Assembly: GCA_004335835.1 (NCBI GenBank) | Contig: RWJK01001518.1 | Location: 1 to 64,000 of the forward strand | Direction of reading: 5' to 3' | Source: Scenedesmus sp. ARA3 | Lineage: Eukaryota > Chlorophyta > Chlorophyceae > Sphaeropleales > Scenedesmaceae | Length of the DNA stretch: 64,000 nucleotides | Shown: positions 10,304 through 23,326 of the stretch, piece by piece | Position numbering within the stretch: position 1 is the first letter of the stretch | Layout: every line of letters starts with the position of its first letter | Notes under the pieces: generated by a model | Seen by the model: the letters and a program-made list of their open reading frames with translations, nothing else | What the model was told of the DNA's origin: nothing | Database searches by the model: none | Position numbers and translations under genes: made by a program

Positions 10304-12892
10304 TTACAGCAGCTTAGATCCGACCTTGCCTACACACTGGCCATTTGCATCACATGCCGGCTTCCGGAGACCTTTGCCGCTGCACTTCGTGCCAGCAGGC
10401 TTGTTCGCCAGGCCACACTCACCCGAGTCAGCGTTACATGTAGCCACAGAGCAGGTGCTGCTGCTGGCTGGGCACTCCTTGGCAATGCCTTTGCAGACAC
10501 CCTTGCGGCAGCGGTCGTTGGTGGTGCAGGCGTTCAAGTCGTCACAGATAGCCATGTTTTTTAGACCTGTGCAGCTACTTGGGGGCGTAGGCGGCGTCTG
10601 CAGCAGCGCAACAACAGGCAGCAGCGACAGCCACTGGTTGGAGTTACAAGCTACACGTTCTACAGCATCCGCGGCTTATCCGGTGTTTCAAGAAAGAGGA
10701 TTGTGAGCCGAGACTCACGCCACTACAATGTCTGACAAATTCCTACCAACTAGCAACTGGTTGGATGCCATACCAGCAGGCACAGCCAGCTTGAAATGAC
10801 TGCACCGACTTGGCTGCAGCACCCACTACAAGTAGGCAGGCTGCGGTGCTTCGCAGGCCATGAGTACATTTCTCATACCCCTGTTGCATAACTCATGGCA
10901 GCTGTTGCAGCTATTCACCAGCAGAGCCTTGCCATTGATGAAGCCAAAGCCAGTGGGATTCAAACCCCAGACCCTAATGAACCTACGACCAAAACCCTAA
11001 AACCCAAACTATAGCCACTCACCAGCAGAGCCTTGCCAGTGATGAAGCCAAAGCCAGTGGGATTCAAACCCCAGACCCTAGTAAACCTACGACTTAAACC
11101 CTAAGACCCAAACTCTAGCCACTCACCAGCAGAGCCTTGCCATTAATGAAGCCAAAGCCAGTGGGATTCAAACCCTAGACCCTAGTAGACCTACGACCAA
11201 AACCCTAAAACCCTAAAATACAAACTCTAGCCACTCACCAGCAGAGCCTTGCCATTGATGAAGCCAAAGCCAGTGAACCTGTCATATCCGGGGGCTCCCA
11301 TATCCAGGGCAGTGGAGCGCATGCGAGTGTAGATGGCATCAGGCTGCAGAAACAATATACAGCAGCGCAGCACAAGTACAAAACAGCTGGTTAAGTGAGT
11401 GGGTGATCAGTCTTGGGGCGCTACTTGACTCGCTAGCAAAAGAGACGGTTGAAGCTTAGCAACATGGCAAGAGGTCAGGCAGGGAGGCAAGCGCAGTCGG
11501 AATATTCTGATAGCAGTCAAAGCTCAACGCAGACAGAAAGCGCCAGCACTGCGCTGCTTACCGTCAGGGTGCGGTTCTGTTGCAGCATCAGTGCCGCCAC
11601 TGCAGCCGCATGTGGGGCAGCAGCAGAGGTGCCGTAAAAGTGAAACTCTCCCGCACTATTCTGCCCGTAAAAGAAGCTCGTCTGCGTGCCATCAGGAGCA
11701 ACAATGTCTGGCTTCTGCAGCAGCATCGGCTCCGGCAGCAAGCTGCCGAGATGGGTGTAGTACACTGGCTGCAGCCCAGGCGACGAGTAGGTTTCGAGCA
11801 CGGCTGGTGTAACGCCATAGCCTGGGGTCTGACGGTAGTAGGCGGCACCAACGCTCATTGCACCTGCAGTTGCCATCAGCCATGCAGTATATTGTTGGTG
11901 AGTTAACTACCCGTCTCGGCAACTGGTAGCTGCCGACGCATGACACCAACGCCCCCTGCCACACCATCAGATGGTAGTAGATTCAAGGTTGCTGCCCTAT
12001 GATGCATTGCACTGGCGTATTTAATTGTGTACAGAAGATCAGACAGGATCGCTTTGTCCGAGGTTTTAGAAGCAGTCAAGCGCAGCAGCAGCGGCCACAT
12101 AGCACAGCCTTGGCTAGCGCCTGCCAGGCCAGCAGGTGCGTGCAACTCAACAACAAGATATACTGCAACTCCACGTGCAGTGCGCTCACAGGCGCACAAC
12201 CAACCTACCCACCTTGTGTGTTTGAGTGTGGCACGAGAGCAGATGCAGTGCTCTTGGCTCCATTCTGCCCTGGCACAATGGTCAGGCCAGTTTCTGGGAA
12301 CGCAGACAGCTTAAGCCTCAACCCATTGCCTGCATCAGCTGGGGATGGATCCGCCAATTCAATGATGATGTAAACGGTGACAGGGATCGAGGTGGGAGTG
12401 GTGTCGCTGGCCGGCACAGAGAAGCCTCCAAACTCAAAGGCATCTGACGGTAGCACCTCGCAATCATCGCCCTGCAAACATATACAGCAGTCATGCATGT
12501 GGTTGGCAGTGGCAACAAGTTATCGCAACTCGCTTTCAGCCCAGACCAGCAATGGCTGGTAGACAACTGCCAGTGGCAACAGTGCATTGATGTTCACCAG
12601 CGTGACAATGTGCAGCTGATACTGTGCACACACAGTGACCCGCTCAGTCGTTGTGCATTAAACACGCTGGACAATGCTGTGCCACCCTGCTGCTGACGTG
12701 TCACAGATAATTGAGCTGCCACACATAGCCTGACATGTTTTGTCATGCCGGAACAGCATGCACCTACGTTGTTGTCGACATACTCCGTTAAGCACTCGTC
12801 AGTTATGACAGGGCCAGGGCAAAGGTACAGATTGATGTCGGAGGTTGGCCCGTTGACTCCTGCGGTGTTGCGGAAGAAAGGCTCATTCCACT

Positions 12893-12927
<35 letters not shown>

Positions 12928-15402
12928 CAGCACAAAGAAAAGCGGTGTATGCCTGCACCTGTCTGAGGAGAGTTGCCGGCGCACTTAGCTCAAGTTGTTT
13001 CATGCTAGCGGCTGTCATCTGCATACGGGCGAGCCAACATGCCTGCTGTGCAGCGCTGCCATCATGCACGCATATCGTGCGCGCCAAACATAATGCTTCC
13101 AGCGCCTGATGGTGATCATCAAATTAACATAGCATTCTTGATCATCAAAGTAACATAGCATTCCTAAAACGCACTTCTCTGTTTGTGCAGCATTCAAGGC
13201 TGGGGATTCATAATTGTTTGCAACCAGTACCAGTGACGGTCCACACGGCAGGCAGGCTCTGCATGCTTTCATGCACTCCAGGACACAAACTAGGTATAGA
13301 GAGCAGTTCCATGGTAGCAGCAGTCTTAGTGACAGCCAACAGCCGAATGCAGCACGAATCCCCAGACTACACAGCAACAACCAACAACCTCACCTGAAGG
13401 AAGTAGTAAAAGTCGGTGTCTAGCTCTCGAGGCACAGACAACTGCAGTGATGTCGTGGGGTTCTCTGCTGTTCCAAAGTTGTGCAGCACTTTGCCAGAGT
13501 CCTGATCAACGACCCAGTTTGCTGCTGCCTCCCAGGCACCTCCGTTACTGTTGCCGGCTGCGGCAAAATAGGCAACTCCCTGGGCCTTGACCATGTCGAC
13601 GGCTTGTGCAATCGGCCCGGGAGAGTATTCAGATTCTGCAAAGTACTGCACGTCGTCGACGATTATGTTGCAGCCTACTGCTGCCAGCTGCAGGATGCCT
13701 TGGGCCATTGCTGCTTCTCCGAGGTATGCAGAGTAGAAGTACAGCTGCGCTGCAGGGGCAACATAGCAGATGAGCTCCTGCAAGGCAGCACAGACCCAAA
13801 AACAGGAAGGACAGTAAATACATGCTCACACCAGCGCAAGGCAAGACCATAGTACACGCTACGTGGTATAGCAGTGTGTCTGCTGTCACAGGCTGTCTTG
13901 GTGAAAGTGGGCAGGTCCGTTGCAGCTGGTCTGGCTCACACTCTTTGGCACACTGCATTTTCAAGCTGCCGTTGAATGGCATGCTGTGCCGGTGCCCGAT
14001 CACTTCATGATGCACGTGGCAGCATCGTGCGCGATGTATAGCAGTGCTTCTTACACTGGCACCGCAAAAGTGCTGTGGCAGGCTAGCTGCGTAAAAGGGC
14101 AAATTGCTGGGTGCTGTGTTAGCTGTACTACCCAACAATTCACGCAGGGCTGCACCATGTGCGTGTGCAGGACACATCACACATAACAAACGGCTGCACC
14201 TTGTCTGCATCTGCACATGACAATGGGGCGTCAAGGAGCCGTACACATTTGAAATTCAGAGCGTAAGTGTTGGCCACTCACTGCCATGGCGCGGCCTTCA
14301 TCTGCCAAATCCTCATCGTCTGGGCCCTCTGCAAGTATAATTGCTTGGTTCACGGCCTGGCAATCCGTGAACAAGTGCCAGTTGGCATTGGTGGCGGCGT
14401 ACGAGTCAGACATAATGCCTGCAGGCAAGCAGAGGACCAGCAGCCTTGATTCGGTGTGTTGATGATTGCTTGCAAGTCTGACTAGAGCGGCGCAACGCGT
14501 CAGCAGAGCTGTAGGAATATCAAGTCGACTGCAAGCACTGCAGTACGGCCATAACAGGTGGCATGCAGCTGCAGCAACTTTGTCAACAGTCCCCGCCTGT
14601 CCCAGCCCCTTAGAGGCAACACCTTTCAGAGGCAACGTTTGTCAACATGGTGAACTGCAGTAGAGCTGTACAGCTCCAGCTGTCCTATGCCCGTAAATCC
14701 CACTTACCAATCTTGATGCCTGTGCCGTTGAGGCCTGGCATGTTTGCCTTGATGCTGTCCAGCAGCATAGCCCGTGAGCCCTGAGCAGTGTCAACCGGCA
14801 CAGCGCTGTGTCTTGTCATGAAGGAGCGCTGGATCTGTCGGCAGGTGCTGCGCACAGCGGAACTGTTGGCCACTTCTGGGGTAACCAGAAGAGAGATTTG
14901 GTTGGCAAAGTAGCCAGACACCTGGAAGCAGCAGCAGCAGCAGCAGCAGCAGATCTCTCTAGACAGGGCTTTCATGTGAATTTGACACAAGCATGAAGAG
15001 CACCAGCATGCAGACAGACATGTAACTCACGGTATCAAGCTCTAACACGAATGCTGCTTGCCGCTGCCACCATCAAGACATGCAATTGCAATCACTGCAT
15101 GCACAGCTGTTCATTATGACATGCTCATGGCCCCCAGGCAGGCTCTGCAAGACCACAACCCCATGATTGCTCACCTGTACTCCTGCAACTGCCTGCAGGT
15201 TCATAGCTGCTGCCGCGGTTGCCGGTGGAGCAACAGAAGCCGAACGCGCCAGGCCTGATGCCCCGGGAGGCGGTGCGATGACGCACTCATGGGGCACAGC
15301 ACCTGATGGAGCCTTCAAAGGAATTAGGGATGCTTGAGCCACACAAAAGCAAGCAAGCAGTATAATAGCCAAGGCTGACACTCGAGCGATGGCAGGCCCC
15401 AT
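10304..15402 (-). CDS. Secreted subtilisin-family (S8-like) serine protease with Cys-rich C-terminus
   Basis: Nine exons: 15402-15175, 14921-14708, 14418-14282, 13777-13394, 12890-12768, 12471-12213, 11863-11562, 11343-11239 and 10597-10304, encoding 681 residues. A signal peptide starts at MGPAIARVSALAIILLACFC. The catalytic aspartate is D152 in GIMSDSY, the oxyanion asparagine is N269 in AAAGNSNGG and the nucleophile is S528 in GTSAAAPH. Where classical subtilisins have HGT, this protein reads DEGRAM, with E188 at the histidine position. A beta-rich stretch (about 322-448) is inserted before the serine region. The last exon adds a TPPTPPSS linker and a tail with about 12 cysteines (CDDLNACTTNDRC type). 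It probably acts in the wall or periplasm. An upstream in-frame ATG at about 15483 is possible but gives a poorer signal peptide. Confidence 0.85.
10905..11275 (-). repeat. Tandem array: three intronic copies of the subtilase exon 8 3' edge plus the original
   Basis: Units of about 105-112 bp start near 10911, 11012, 11117 and 11229. Each holds the exon 8 end (coding GFGFINGKALL) and its GTGAGTGG donor, or a decayed form of it, followed by a GGATTCAAACCC-type stretch and AAAACCCTAAAACCC. Only the copy ending at 11239 is in a usable exon. The other three lie in the intron after it. Confidence 0.92.
10989..11220. repeat. Interstitial telomere-like (CCCTAAAA)n segments
   Basis: Short runs CCAAAACCCTAAAACCC occur at about 10989-11005 and, longest, at about 11199-11218 with over two CCCTAAAA units; a mutated version is near 11096. 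This is the complement of TTTTAGGG, the Chlamydomonas-type telomere repeat. They are embedded in the tandem units of the subtilase intron. Confidence 0.65.
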
Positions 15403-16383
15403 GTTCTTTCCGAGCTCCGATGAGCTGCCAGAGGCAAAGAGGTGAGCCAGCAAGACGAAGACAGTCGAAAGGAACACTGCCAAATATTGTAGAAGACATG
15501 TTAAACTTCTGAGTGCTATTATGGTTGAGGCTTGACCTGGTTAGTCAGTCGGCTGCTCTGCCGGCGTCTGGATTAGATGACCGGGCCGGGCTCTTACCAT
15601 GCCGGAAGCGGAAGCGCCGATGATTCGATTGTCTAGTTTTTTTGTCAACAAAATTACTGAGTTGTTGTCGCATTGGTGTCGCGTCAACGGCATGTTGTGA
15701 GGCCTCAATAGCCTAGGCTGCAACTCTACAGCAGTCAGGCGTACGGCGGTGTAGGTTTTTTTTTTTTCGGCGGTGTAGGTTGAAGATGGCTGGGCCAGCC
15801 AGGCACCAGACTGCCGCAGTATAAAAAAAGTTGCCGGATAATTACAAGCACAATGCGACATAATGCATACTCACATAGCTAGAAGGTTCGCCAGGCCGCG
15901 GTGACAAGCAGTGCAGACCTTGGTGTAGGGGTTTCAGTGCCCGCCCCAATGCAGAGCATGGCGAGACGGAGATGTGCAAAAGCGGTGCCATTGCGAAAGC
16001 AAGACATTAACAGATGTGACCTGAGGGGTCAATGAGCAATGTACGGTTGTTACACCCGTCAGCAGTATGCAGCCGAGCCGCGCACTGACAGACTGAAACA
16101 CCTACATGAAACAGTCTTCCGCCCTGTCACACTGCACAACATCCCAGCCATACTTCTTTGGGGTCGAACTTTAGGGCCATCTGTGACTGGTGGAGGCCTA
16201 GGTATTGCTCACAGCCCTGCCTATCACACAGCTGTTCAGAAGTGCCTGCAGACTAGGATGATGTCAGCAACCTGGGCCCGCACCAAACCCCAATACCCTC
16301 TACCCAGTGACCGATGCTTGAAGGAGTCCCGTGACTGCTAGCAGCGCTGGCCTGCAGCTGCAGGCGCCTACACCGAAGCATGC
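15403..16383. other. Intergenic region upstream of the subtilase gene
   Basis: About 1 kb between the end of the TM9SF gene and the start of the subtilase gene, both on the minus strand. It should contain the TM9SF 3' UTR and the subtilase promoter. It includes a 9-T run near 15758 flanked by a doubled CGGCGGTGTAGGTT. No gene is supported. Confidence 0.5.
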
Positions 16384-16926
16384 CTACTCGCACTTGATTG
16401 CCTGCAGCAGCACACAGCAGACACAATCATCATCCACTGGATGATCAGACAACATAGGCGAAGCAAGCGGCATACTGCTAGCGCTGATATATTGAAGTTG
16501 TTGATCAGCATGACACGGCTGTCCCAAGCACGTTGCATGTTGTTGTGTAAGCCACAGCTTGCCCATGCAGATGTATCAGACACTGCCAGCCAGGCGTGAT
16601 GCAGCATGCAGCCCTGCCTGCTCACCTGATAAATCCTGCGCACAAACATTAGCGACGCGCGCCAGCCCACAGTGCCCAGCATCAGGAAGAAGCCAAAGCA
16701 CACCTGCAGCAGCAGCAGCAGCAGCACAGCATAAGCAGCAAGGGAGTGACAAACAAGAGACCCGGTTCCCTGTAAGTCGTTCATGGATGGTGTACTTCAA
16801 TAACAGTCTGTCTGCCAACTCAGTGCAGCTGCCAGTATGCCGTTGTAGTCGATAGAAAAAAGCCGGCCTGCTGCTCATCAGCCACACACAAGAACTTGGC
16901 TGTTAACAGGTCACTACGATTCACCA

Positions 16927-16959
<33 letters not shown>

Positions 16960-18286
16960 GGCTCACCATGCCATTGTAGCCGAAGAAGAAGCTGGTCTGC
17001 ATGAAGCCGCTCATGCCGCTGCGTGCGTAGAAGTAGTAGAAGCAGTAGCCGTACACAAACAGCGCCGTGCTGCCACCGCACAGGAAGCTGCGCCACCACC
17101 AGCGGTGGTCCTCCACAGCAAGCTGCAGCGCAGGCAGGGGCAGCAGCAGGCAGCCGGCTGACGGGTGCACGTGTGGTATGGTTCAGCAACTTGTGCAGCT
17201 GTGGCTTACATCATCAGTCGCCGACCACTTTGCGCGAACGCTTACATGCAGACTGCAGTCTCTCTGTCAACAACAGGCACAGCAGGCATATGTCGGATTT
17301 GCTAGGCAGCCGATAGAGCGCTGAGGCTGGTCATGGCTGGTGGTGCACACTTAAGGGGCTGCCCATGCCGTGGTTGTGCACTCAAACACGCTGTGCGTCA
17401 CACGCCACATGCACAGCCACTCCCACCCATGATATGAGGATGTGCAGCGCAGCACCCCACCCACACCACCTTACAACCATTCGGCACTCTCACCTGGAAG
17501 TAAGTGAGCGCCACTGTGATGAAGGCCGTCACGATGCATTGCTACACACACACGCAACTAATGCGCAGTGCGCAGTGCAGCACCCCACCCACCACCCAGC
17601 CCAACCAGCCTTGGCGTATCAAGTCGCTAGGCATCCTCTTCTTCTGGTGGTGGCCTTGCATTGCACTTTGCAACTGTCTTTGCTCGACACCAAATAACAA
17701 GCATTCTTATGCTTACAGCCTCAACCAGCGCTCTCACCTGGAAGTATGTGAGCGCCACTGTGATGAAGGCCGTCACGATGATGAGGATGATGTACACGAT
17801 CAGCAGGATGGACCAGATGATGTACACCTTGTGGCCCCACACGCTGGCAAAGATGTAGTACAGCTCCACGTAGATGGCGCTGAAGGGCAGGAAGCCTGCC
17901 ATGGCCATCTGAGGCAGCGCCGTCCTGCAAAATAAAACAGAAATGCAGCATCACAGGTCAGCGTACGTTTGCAATCCAAGTGCAAAAGGCCAGAGGCCTG
18001 CCATGGCCATCTGCGGCAGCGCCGTCCTGCACGCGATTGGCAGGGTTGGGCAAAGCAGCAGCAGCAGCAGAGGTCAGCAGGTGCATGTGTGGGCCAAACA
18101 ACACTGGCCAAGCCAAAAAAACAGGAGGCCAGCCATGGCCATCTGCGGCAGCGCAGTCCTGCACAATACAACAGAAATGCAGCATCACAGGTCAGCATAC
18201 GTTTGTGGACCAAGTGCAAAAGGCCAGAGGCCTGCCATGGACATCTGCGGCAGCGCCGTCCTGCAAGATAGTTTGCAGAGTTGAGC

Positions 18287-18317
<31 letters not shown>

Positions 18318-21300
18318 AGAAGCAGCAGCAGTCAAATGCCTGCGAGCCTTGGCAGCCGTACAACTTGGGACCTTGCGGGTGCACCACACAGCAGGCATGG
18401 CCCACCCTCACACGTACCAGGGCAGTTCCGCGATTCGCACACGTGCTGCTGCTTGGTGCAATGCAACCATGGCAGTGCAGCCATGGCACTTGAGAACAAT
18501 TTGCTGCAGACATCGCAGTGGCCGCAACCACAGCAACCAGCCCACCCTCATTTGTACCAGGGCAGCTCCAGGATCACGCACAGCCAGACCTGTTGGTGCT
18601 GTAGCAACCACGGCAATGCAGCCATGGCACTTCTTCAGCAGTGTGTTGCAAACGCCACAGTATCACCACAGCAGCCATACGCTGGCACTTGTTGGTGTGC
18701 GCGCAGCCGCGTAAGCACCAACATCACAGCAGCATACCCTTTGACTTTTCCATTGCTTCAAAAAAACCATGTGAGCAGGCCACCCTCACCTGTACCAGGG
18801 CAATTCCGGGATCTCCCGCGGGTACTTGTTGGTGCGGCAGGGCGCGGCAAAGTCCGCCTTGTTGTTCTTGCCCGCGATGCCGCCCGCCACAGTCAGGGGG
18901 ATGGTCACCAGGCCCCAGATGACCAGGATGATCACGATGGTGCCAAACGGCAGCGCGGCCGTGGACTGCGGCCGGCAGGGACAGCAGCAAAGAAAAGGTT
19001 GTACCAGCTTTCAATGTATCAAGTACGTCTGAATGACCAGGATGATCACGATGGTGCCAAACGGCAGCGCGGCCGTGGACTGCGAGCAAGGGACAGCGGC
19101 ACGCAGTTGCTTGAACTAGTTTCTACTTTGTCAAGAGTGTCTAGATGTCAAGAGTGCCTGGATGACCAACATAACCACATGGCGTGAAACGGCGGCGCAG
19201 AACTGGCCTGCGTGGCGTGCGGAAACAGTGGCAAGACACACAGACACGCGGCAACACGGCCTCACACTGCACGTGACCCAACAAACCAACCATAGGGCAG
19301 CAAGAAAACAATGGACCTGCTGCAGCATGCCGCACGTTTTGTAGAATCCCGTGTGAACAACCTTACGGACGACAATGAACTCACAGCAGGGCAGGCAATG
19401 CCGCCCGACACCAGCAATACAATCAGCCGCGGTGTGCAGCCCGCTCACCCTGTACACGATGGCTACGGTGTTGAGGAACACGCAGCATACAAGGCAAGGC
19501 ACAACATGTCGCTGTCGCAGCAGACTGATCACTGCGCCGGCTCACCCTGTACACGATGGCCACGGTGTTGAGGAACATGAACATGCAGAAGAAGGGCCCG
19601 CAGTAGCAGAAGCAGGTGACCAGGATGTTCTGCACCCAGCCCTGCCCCTCCATCTGCACGTAGTAGCTGGTGGCTACGTAGCCAGCGATGCACGCGGTCA
19701 GCGCGTACAGCACTATCAGCGCCGTGAACAGCGCACCCCTGCAGCAGGGGCAGCAGCAGCAGCAGCAGCAGGAGTGAGTAAAGCTGATATACCTGTGGGT
19801 GGGTGTGATGGTGTACGCAGATGCCTGACACCGATCGTTCAGATCGATAGTAGCATACCAACGCATGCTGAACACAAATGACAGCACATGCAGCGACGCG
19901 TTCAAGGCCGCCACACCACGCAAGCAGCACACCCTGCCAACACTAGGGGCAGACGCAGTGTCACATCCAAGGCACAGCCCGTGCAGGAGCAAACCATCTT
20001 TTGGAACAGCAGTTCAGAAGGCAGCACCTTACCAGCTGCAAGGGCAGCACACCCAATAAGGGCCAGCATACTGGGGACTTGCATCACACGCAGCACAGCA
20101 CATGCAGCGACTTCCGCAAGCATCAGCAGCAGCGCCGCACCTGTTGTAGGGGTAGAACACGCCGATGAGCGCCAGCGCGAAGATGAACAGGCTGAGGCAG
20201 AAGATCTGCGTGCCGGTGCCCACAAAGGCGCAGAACAGCGACTTGTTGGGCGGGAAGCGGAACACGTCGCCGTGGATGTATTTCCAGCCCGACTCCTCCT
20301 CCTCCATGGCGGCTGCAGCCCAGGGAGGCAGCAGTGCGGTGCAGTGCAAGGAGCTTTCAGGAAGTATACTTTGGTCAGATGACAGGATCAGCAGCTGAAT
20401 AATGGGTGGAAAGACCACAGCGGTGCTTGTGGCGTGTTTACCAGCGCCCTGTGAAGGCCTTTGCGGTGTTTAGTTATATGAGCTGACGCACACACCAACT
20501 AAACTGTACAATGCACGACATATGTCTGCTGGTAAGCTCACGAACCGAGTACAGAGACGCTGACAAAGCGCCGCGATGCGCTGCTGCTGCTGCTGCCGCT
20601 CACCATCCTCACGGCTGAACTTGACAAAGTCGTTCTTGAGCACGCGCATGAGGATGGTGGCCAGGAAGCCAGTCAGCAGCAGCACCGTCACGCAGCTGTT
20701 GATGATGCTGAACCAGTGGATCTGCGCACAGGCAGCAGCAGCAGCATTGGCAGTAGCAGTGGAAACGTGGTCGGGCACACGGTCAGCAGCAACACCGGCA
20801 CGCAGCTGTTGATGATGCTGAACCAGTGGATCTGCGCCGCAGAATGCACACAGACACAGGGGGGCGAGGCAGGCAGGGCAGAAAAGAACATCACTGGCAT
20901 GGATGCTTGACGCCACACGCGCCCAAAAAGCAACAAACGTTAGATGTGAGGCAGTGCTAGCTGCTCATTACTGATGCACGCTTCAATGCTGCACTGTGGC
21001 GCAGTGCTGCGCCAGCTGCGGGCCTTGCAGGTGTGCTGCTGCTGCTGCTGCTGCTGCTGCTGGCTTTTGTGACTGCATGCGCGCCGGCTGTCGGCTGCTG
21101 CCGCGCCTGCCGCCACCACCATCGCAGCTGCTGCTGTTGCTGTTGCGTTGCGGGCGCCTGTGCCATGCGCTGCTGCGCCAGCCGCTGCACTTGTAGCGGC
21201 TTGCACTGTGCGCTGCTGCTGTTGCTGCCGTCACTGCTGCTGCTGCATGCGCGCACCTCCAGGTGGATGGGGTTGAGCGGGAAGCGCTCGTAGCGCTGCA

Positions 21301-23294
21301 GCCGGTCGTCAAAGGCGATGGTAGTCTGCGTCCACTTCACGCTGTACGAGAACTGCACCTGTGGATAACAAACAACAAACACAGCGGCATGAATGAATGA
21401 GTGATGCACCCCCGCAGCCAAGGACGTTGCAGCACAGTAGAAAGCTGCATGCTGCCGCGCGCCATTTGCATGATGCATCGTTTGTGTTCAGCCTGCTGCA
21501 GGAGGCCTGACAAGGTGAGCGTGCGGCAGTGCCTCACCCCTGCTGCTTCTCCACCCCCTCCCCACAGGCGTCACTTTTGGGGATCCACACATCATGCAGT
21601 TGTGATGGCCGCTGTCACATGCGTAGGCACGCTCATCAAACCTAGCCGCCGGCGGCCCGGCGCCGGGCCAAAAAAAACCACATGTGTGGAACTGTTTGTG
21701 CATATACCCCACGTGCGCGCACCTTGACGTCCTTGGTGTTCTCGCTGATGTCCACGGCCTGGTTGGGGTCTGTGAGCACGTTGATCTCGATCACGTTCTC
21801 CCCGTTGGCCTTGATCTCAAAGTCGATGTGCGTGAACAGGAAGAACTTGTACTCAGGCTGGCCCGCCTTGGGGATAATCTTCTCCACCTGCAGGGTGCAG
21901 CATGTATACAAATATCGGCAAAAGTAGCGCAGCCAAGGGTGGCAGCAAACAGTAAATACTTGCATTCGGGCTGGCCCGCCTTGAGGATGATCATTTCAAC
22001 CTGCAGTCAACACATGGATTTGAAACAAACAAAAAGTTTGACAGAGCGCAGCGCAGCCAAGGACGGCAGAGGTTGAGGTGCGCACGTGTTCAAGTTGTGG
22101 ACATACACAACTTGCACAGCAGCTGCACCGGTGCGGCTGTTGTGTTGCTCTGCACTGCTGCTGCGCTCCTCTTTTCTTGACTGTCTGCACGCGCTTGGGT
22201 ATGTGCTTGCTGCTCCGACTGCCCGGCTTGATCTGCTGCTGAGTGGGTGCACATCAGTCGCACGCTACTATGCAGCTGCCTGTGTTGCCGCACTGTAAAG
22301 CGCCAGCCTGCCTCCTGTATTCGCATGCTGCAGCTGCAATTCCGCATGCTGCAGCTGCAATATAATCGAGTGGCTGTCAGCTGTGCTGCTGTGTTCTGTG
22401 CATGTGCACAGGCTGAAGCAGCGACTTGCAGCTGCTGCTGCTGATCCCGCTACTGCTGCTGCTGATCCCGCCACTGCTGCTGCTGCTGCTGTCCACGTGC
22501 CGCTGCTGCTGCCATCGCCGCCGCCGCCGCCGCTGCTGCACACCTTGCCGATGAAGCCCCACACTGGCAGGTCATCGTAGTACATTTGGAAGTACCAGTC
22601 CTCTGCCACAGCCTGCGCAGCAGCAGCAGCAGCAGCAGCAGCAAAGATGAATGAGCAAGCAAGGTGGGTCAACATTGCCATCAGCAACCGCACGAGGTGA
22701 GGTGCGCCGCCTGCTGCATGTCCCAGCCGTACCACCATATGCAAAGACCGCTGCGCTGCCGGTGCCTGTGCCTGAGGTGATGTGATGACACTGGCGACAC
22801 TGGTGCAGCACGATAAACAGCTGATGAAGTCATCACTCCTGTGCACGCTGCTGCTGCTGCAGACTAGGCTCATGCAGCTCCTGCAGCTACTGCAAGCTTG
22901 CCGCACCCTGCGGAACTTGATCATGTCCTCGTCACTCAGCGTCTTCTCGCACGTGACCTCGTTCTTGCGCTCCACCATAAAGTTGAGCTGGTAGGGTGTG
23001 GTGGCCATGCGGTTGGCATCAACCACCTGCGCCGCCGCCGCCGCCGCAGCAGCAGCAGCAGCAGCAGCACACACAGGCGTTACATGTTTGCACAAGTATA
23101 GCTGGTACAGCTGGTATAGCTGGCAGCTTTGTGTGTGTATGTGTCAAGCCAGCTCAGCAGTTCAGCAGCTACTAGGCGTTGCTGCCAGTAGCACAAGACA
23201 GCTCGGCGGACACCAGCAGCACAAGTGGCAGGTGCAGCAAGGTGTGCAGCAGCTGCGCTGGCAATGTGAGCTGTGCTGTGTGCGCTTGCTGGCA

Positions 23295-23326
<32 letters not shown>

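Noticed and set aside
10905..11275. A CRISPR-like array or tRNA cluster (regular units with a GGATTCAAACCC B-box-like string)
   Set aside because: The units are tandem copies of a protease exon end plus intron with no unique spacers. No A box or cloverleaf can be folded around the string.
15541..15861. A small gene upstream of the subtilase with an A/T-rich promoter-like segment
   Set aside because: The ORF has no conserved features. The TATAAAA near 15818 is on the plus strand with no gene following it.
17980..18714. A 244-residue plus-strand ORF with repeated [19 protein letters not shown] units, resembling a repeat protein
   Set aside because: The repeats are antisense reads of the duplicated TM9SF exon 12 edges; the repetitive look comes from DNA-level copies.
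18724..19089. A minus-strand ORF with two [15 protein letters not shown] repeats
   Set aside because: It is the wrong frame of TM9SF exon 11 and its intronic copy; the true frame reads [19 protein letters not shown].
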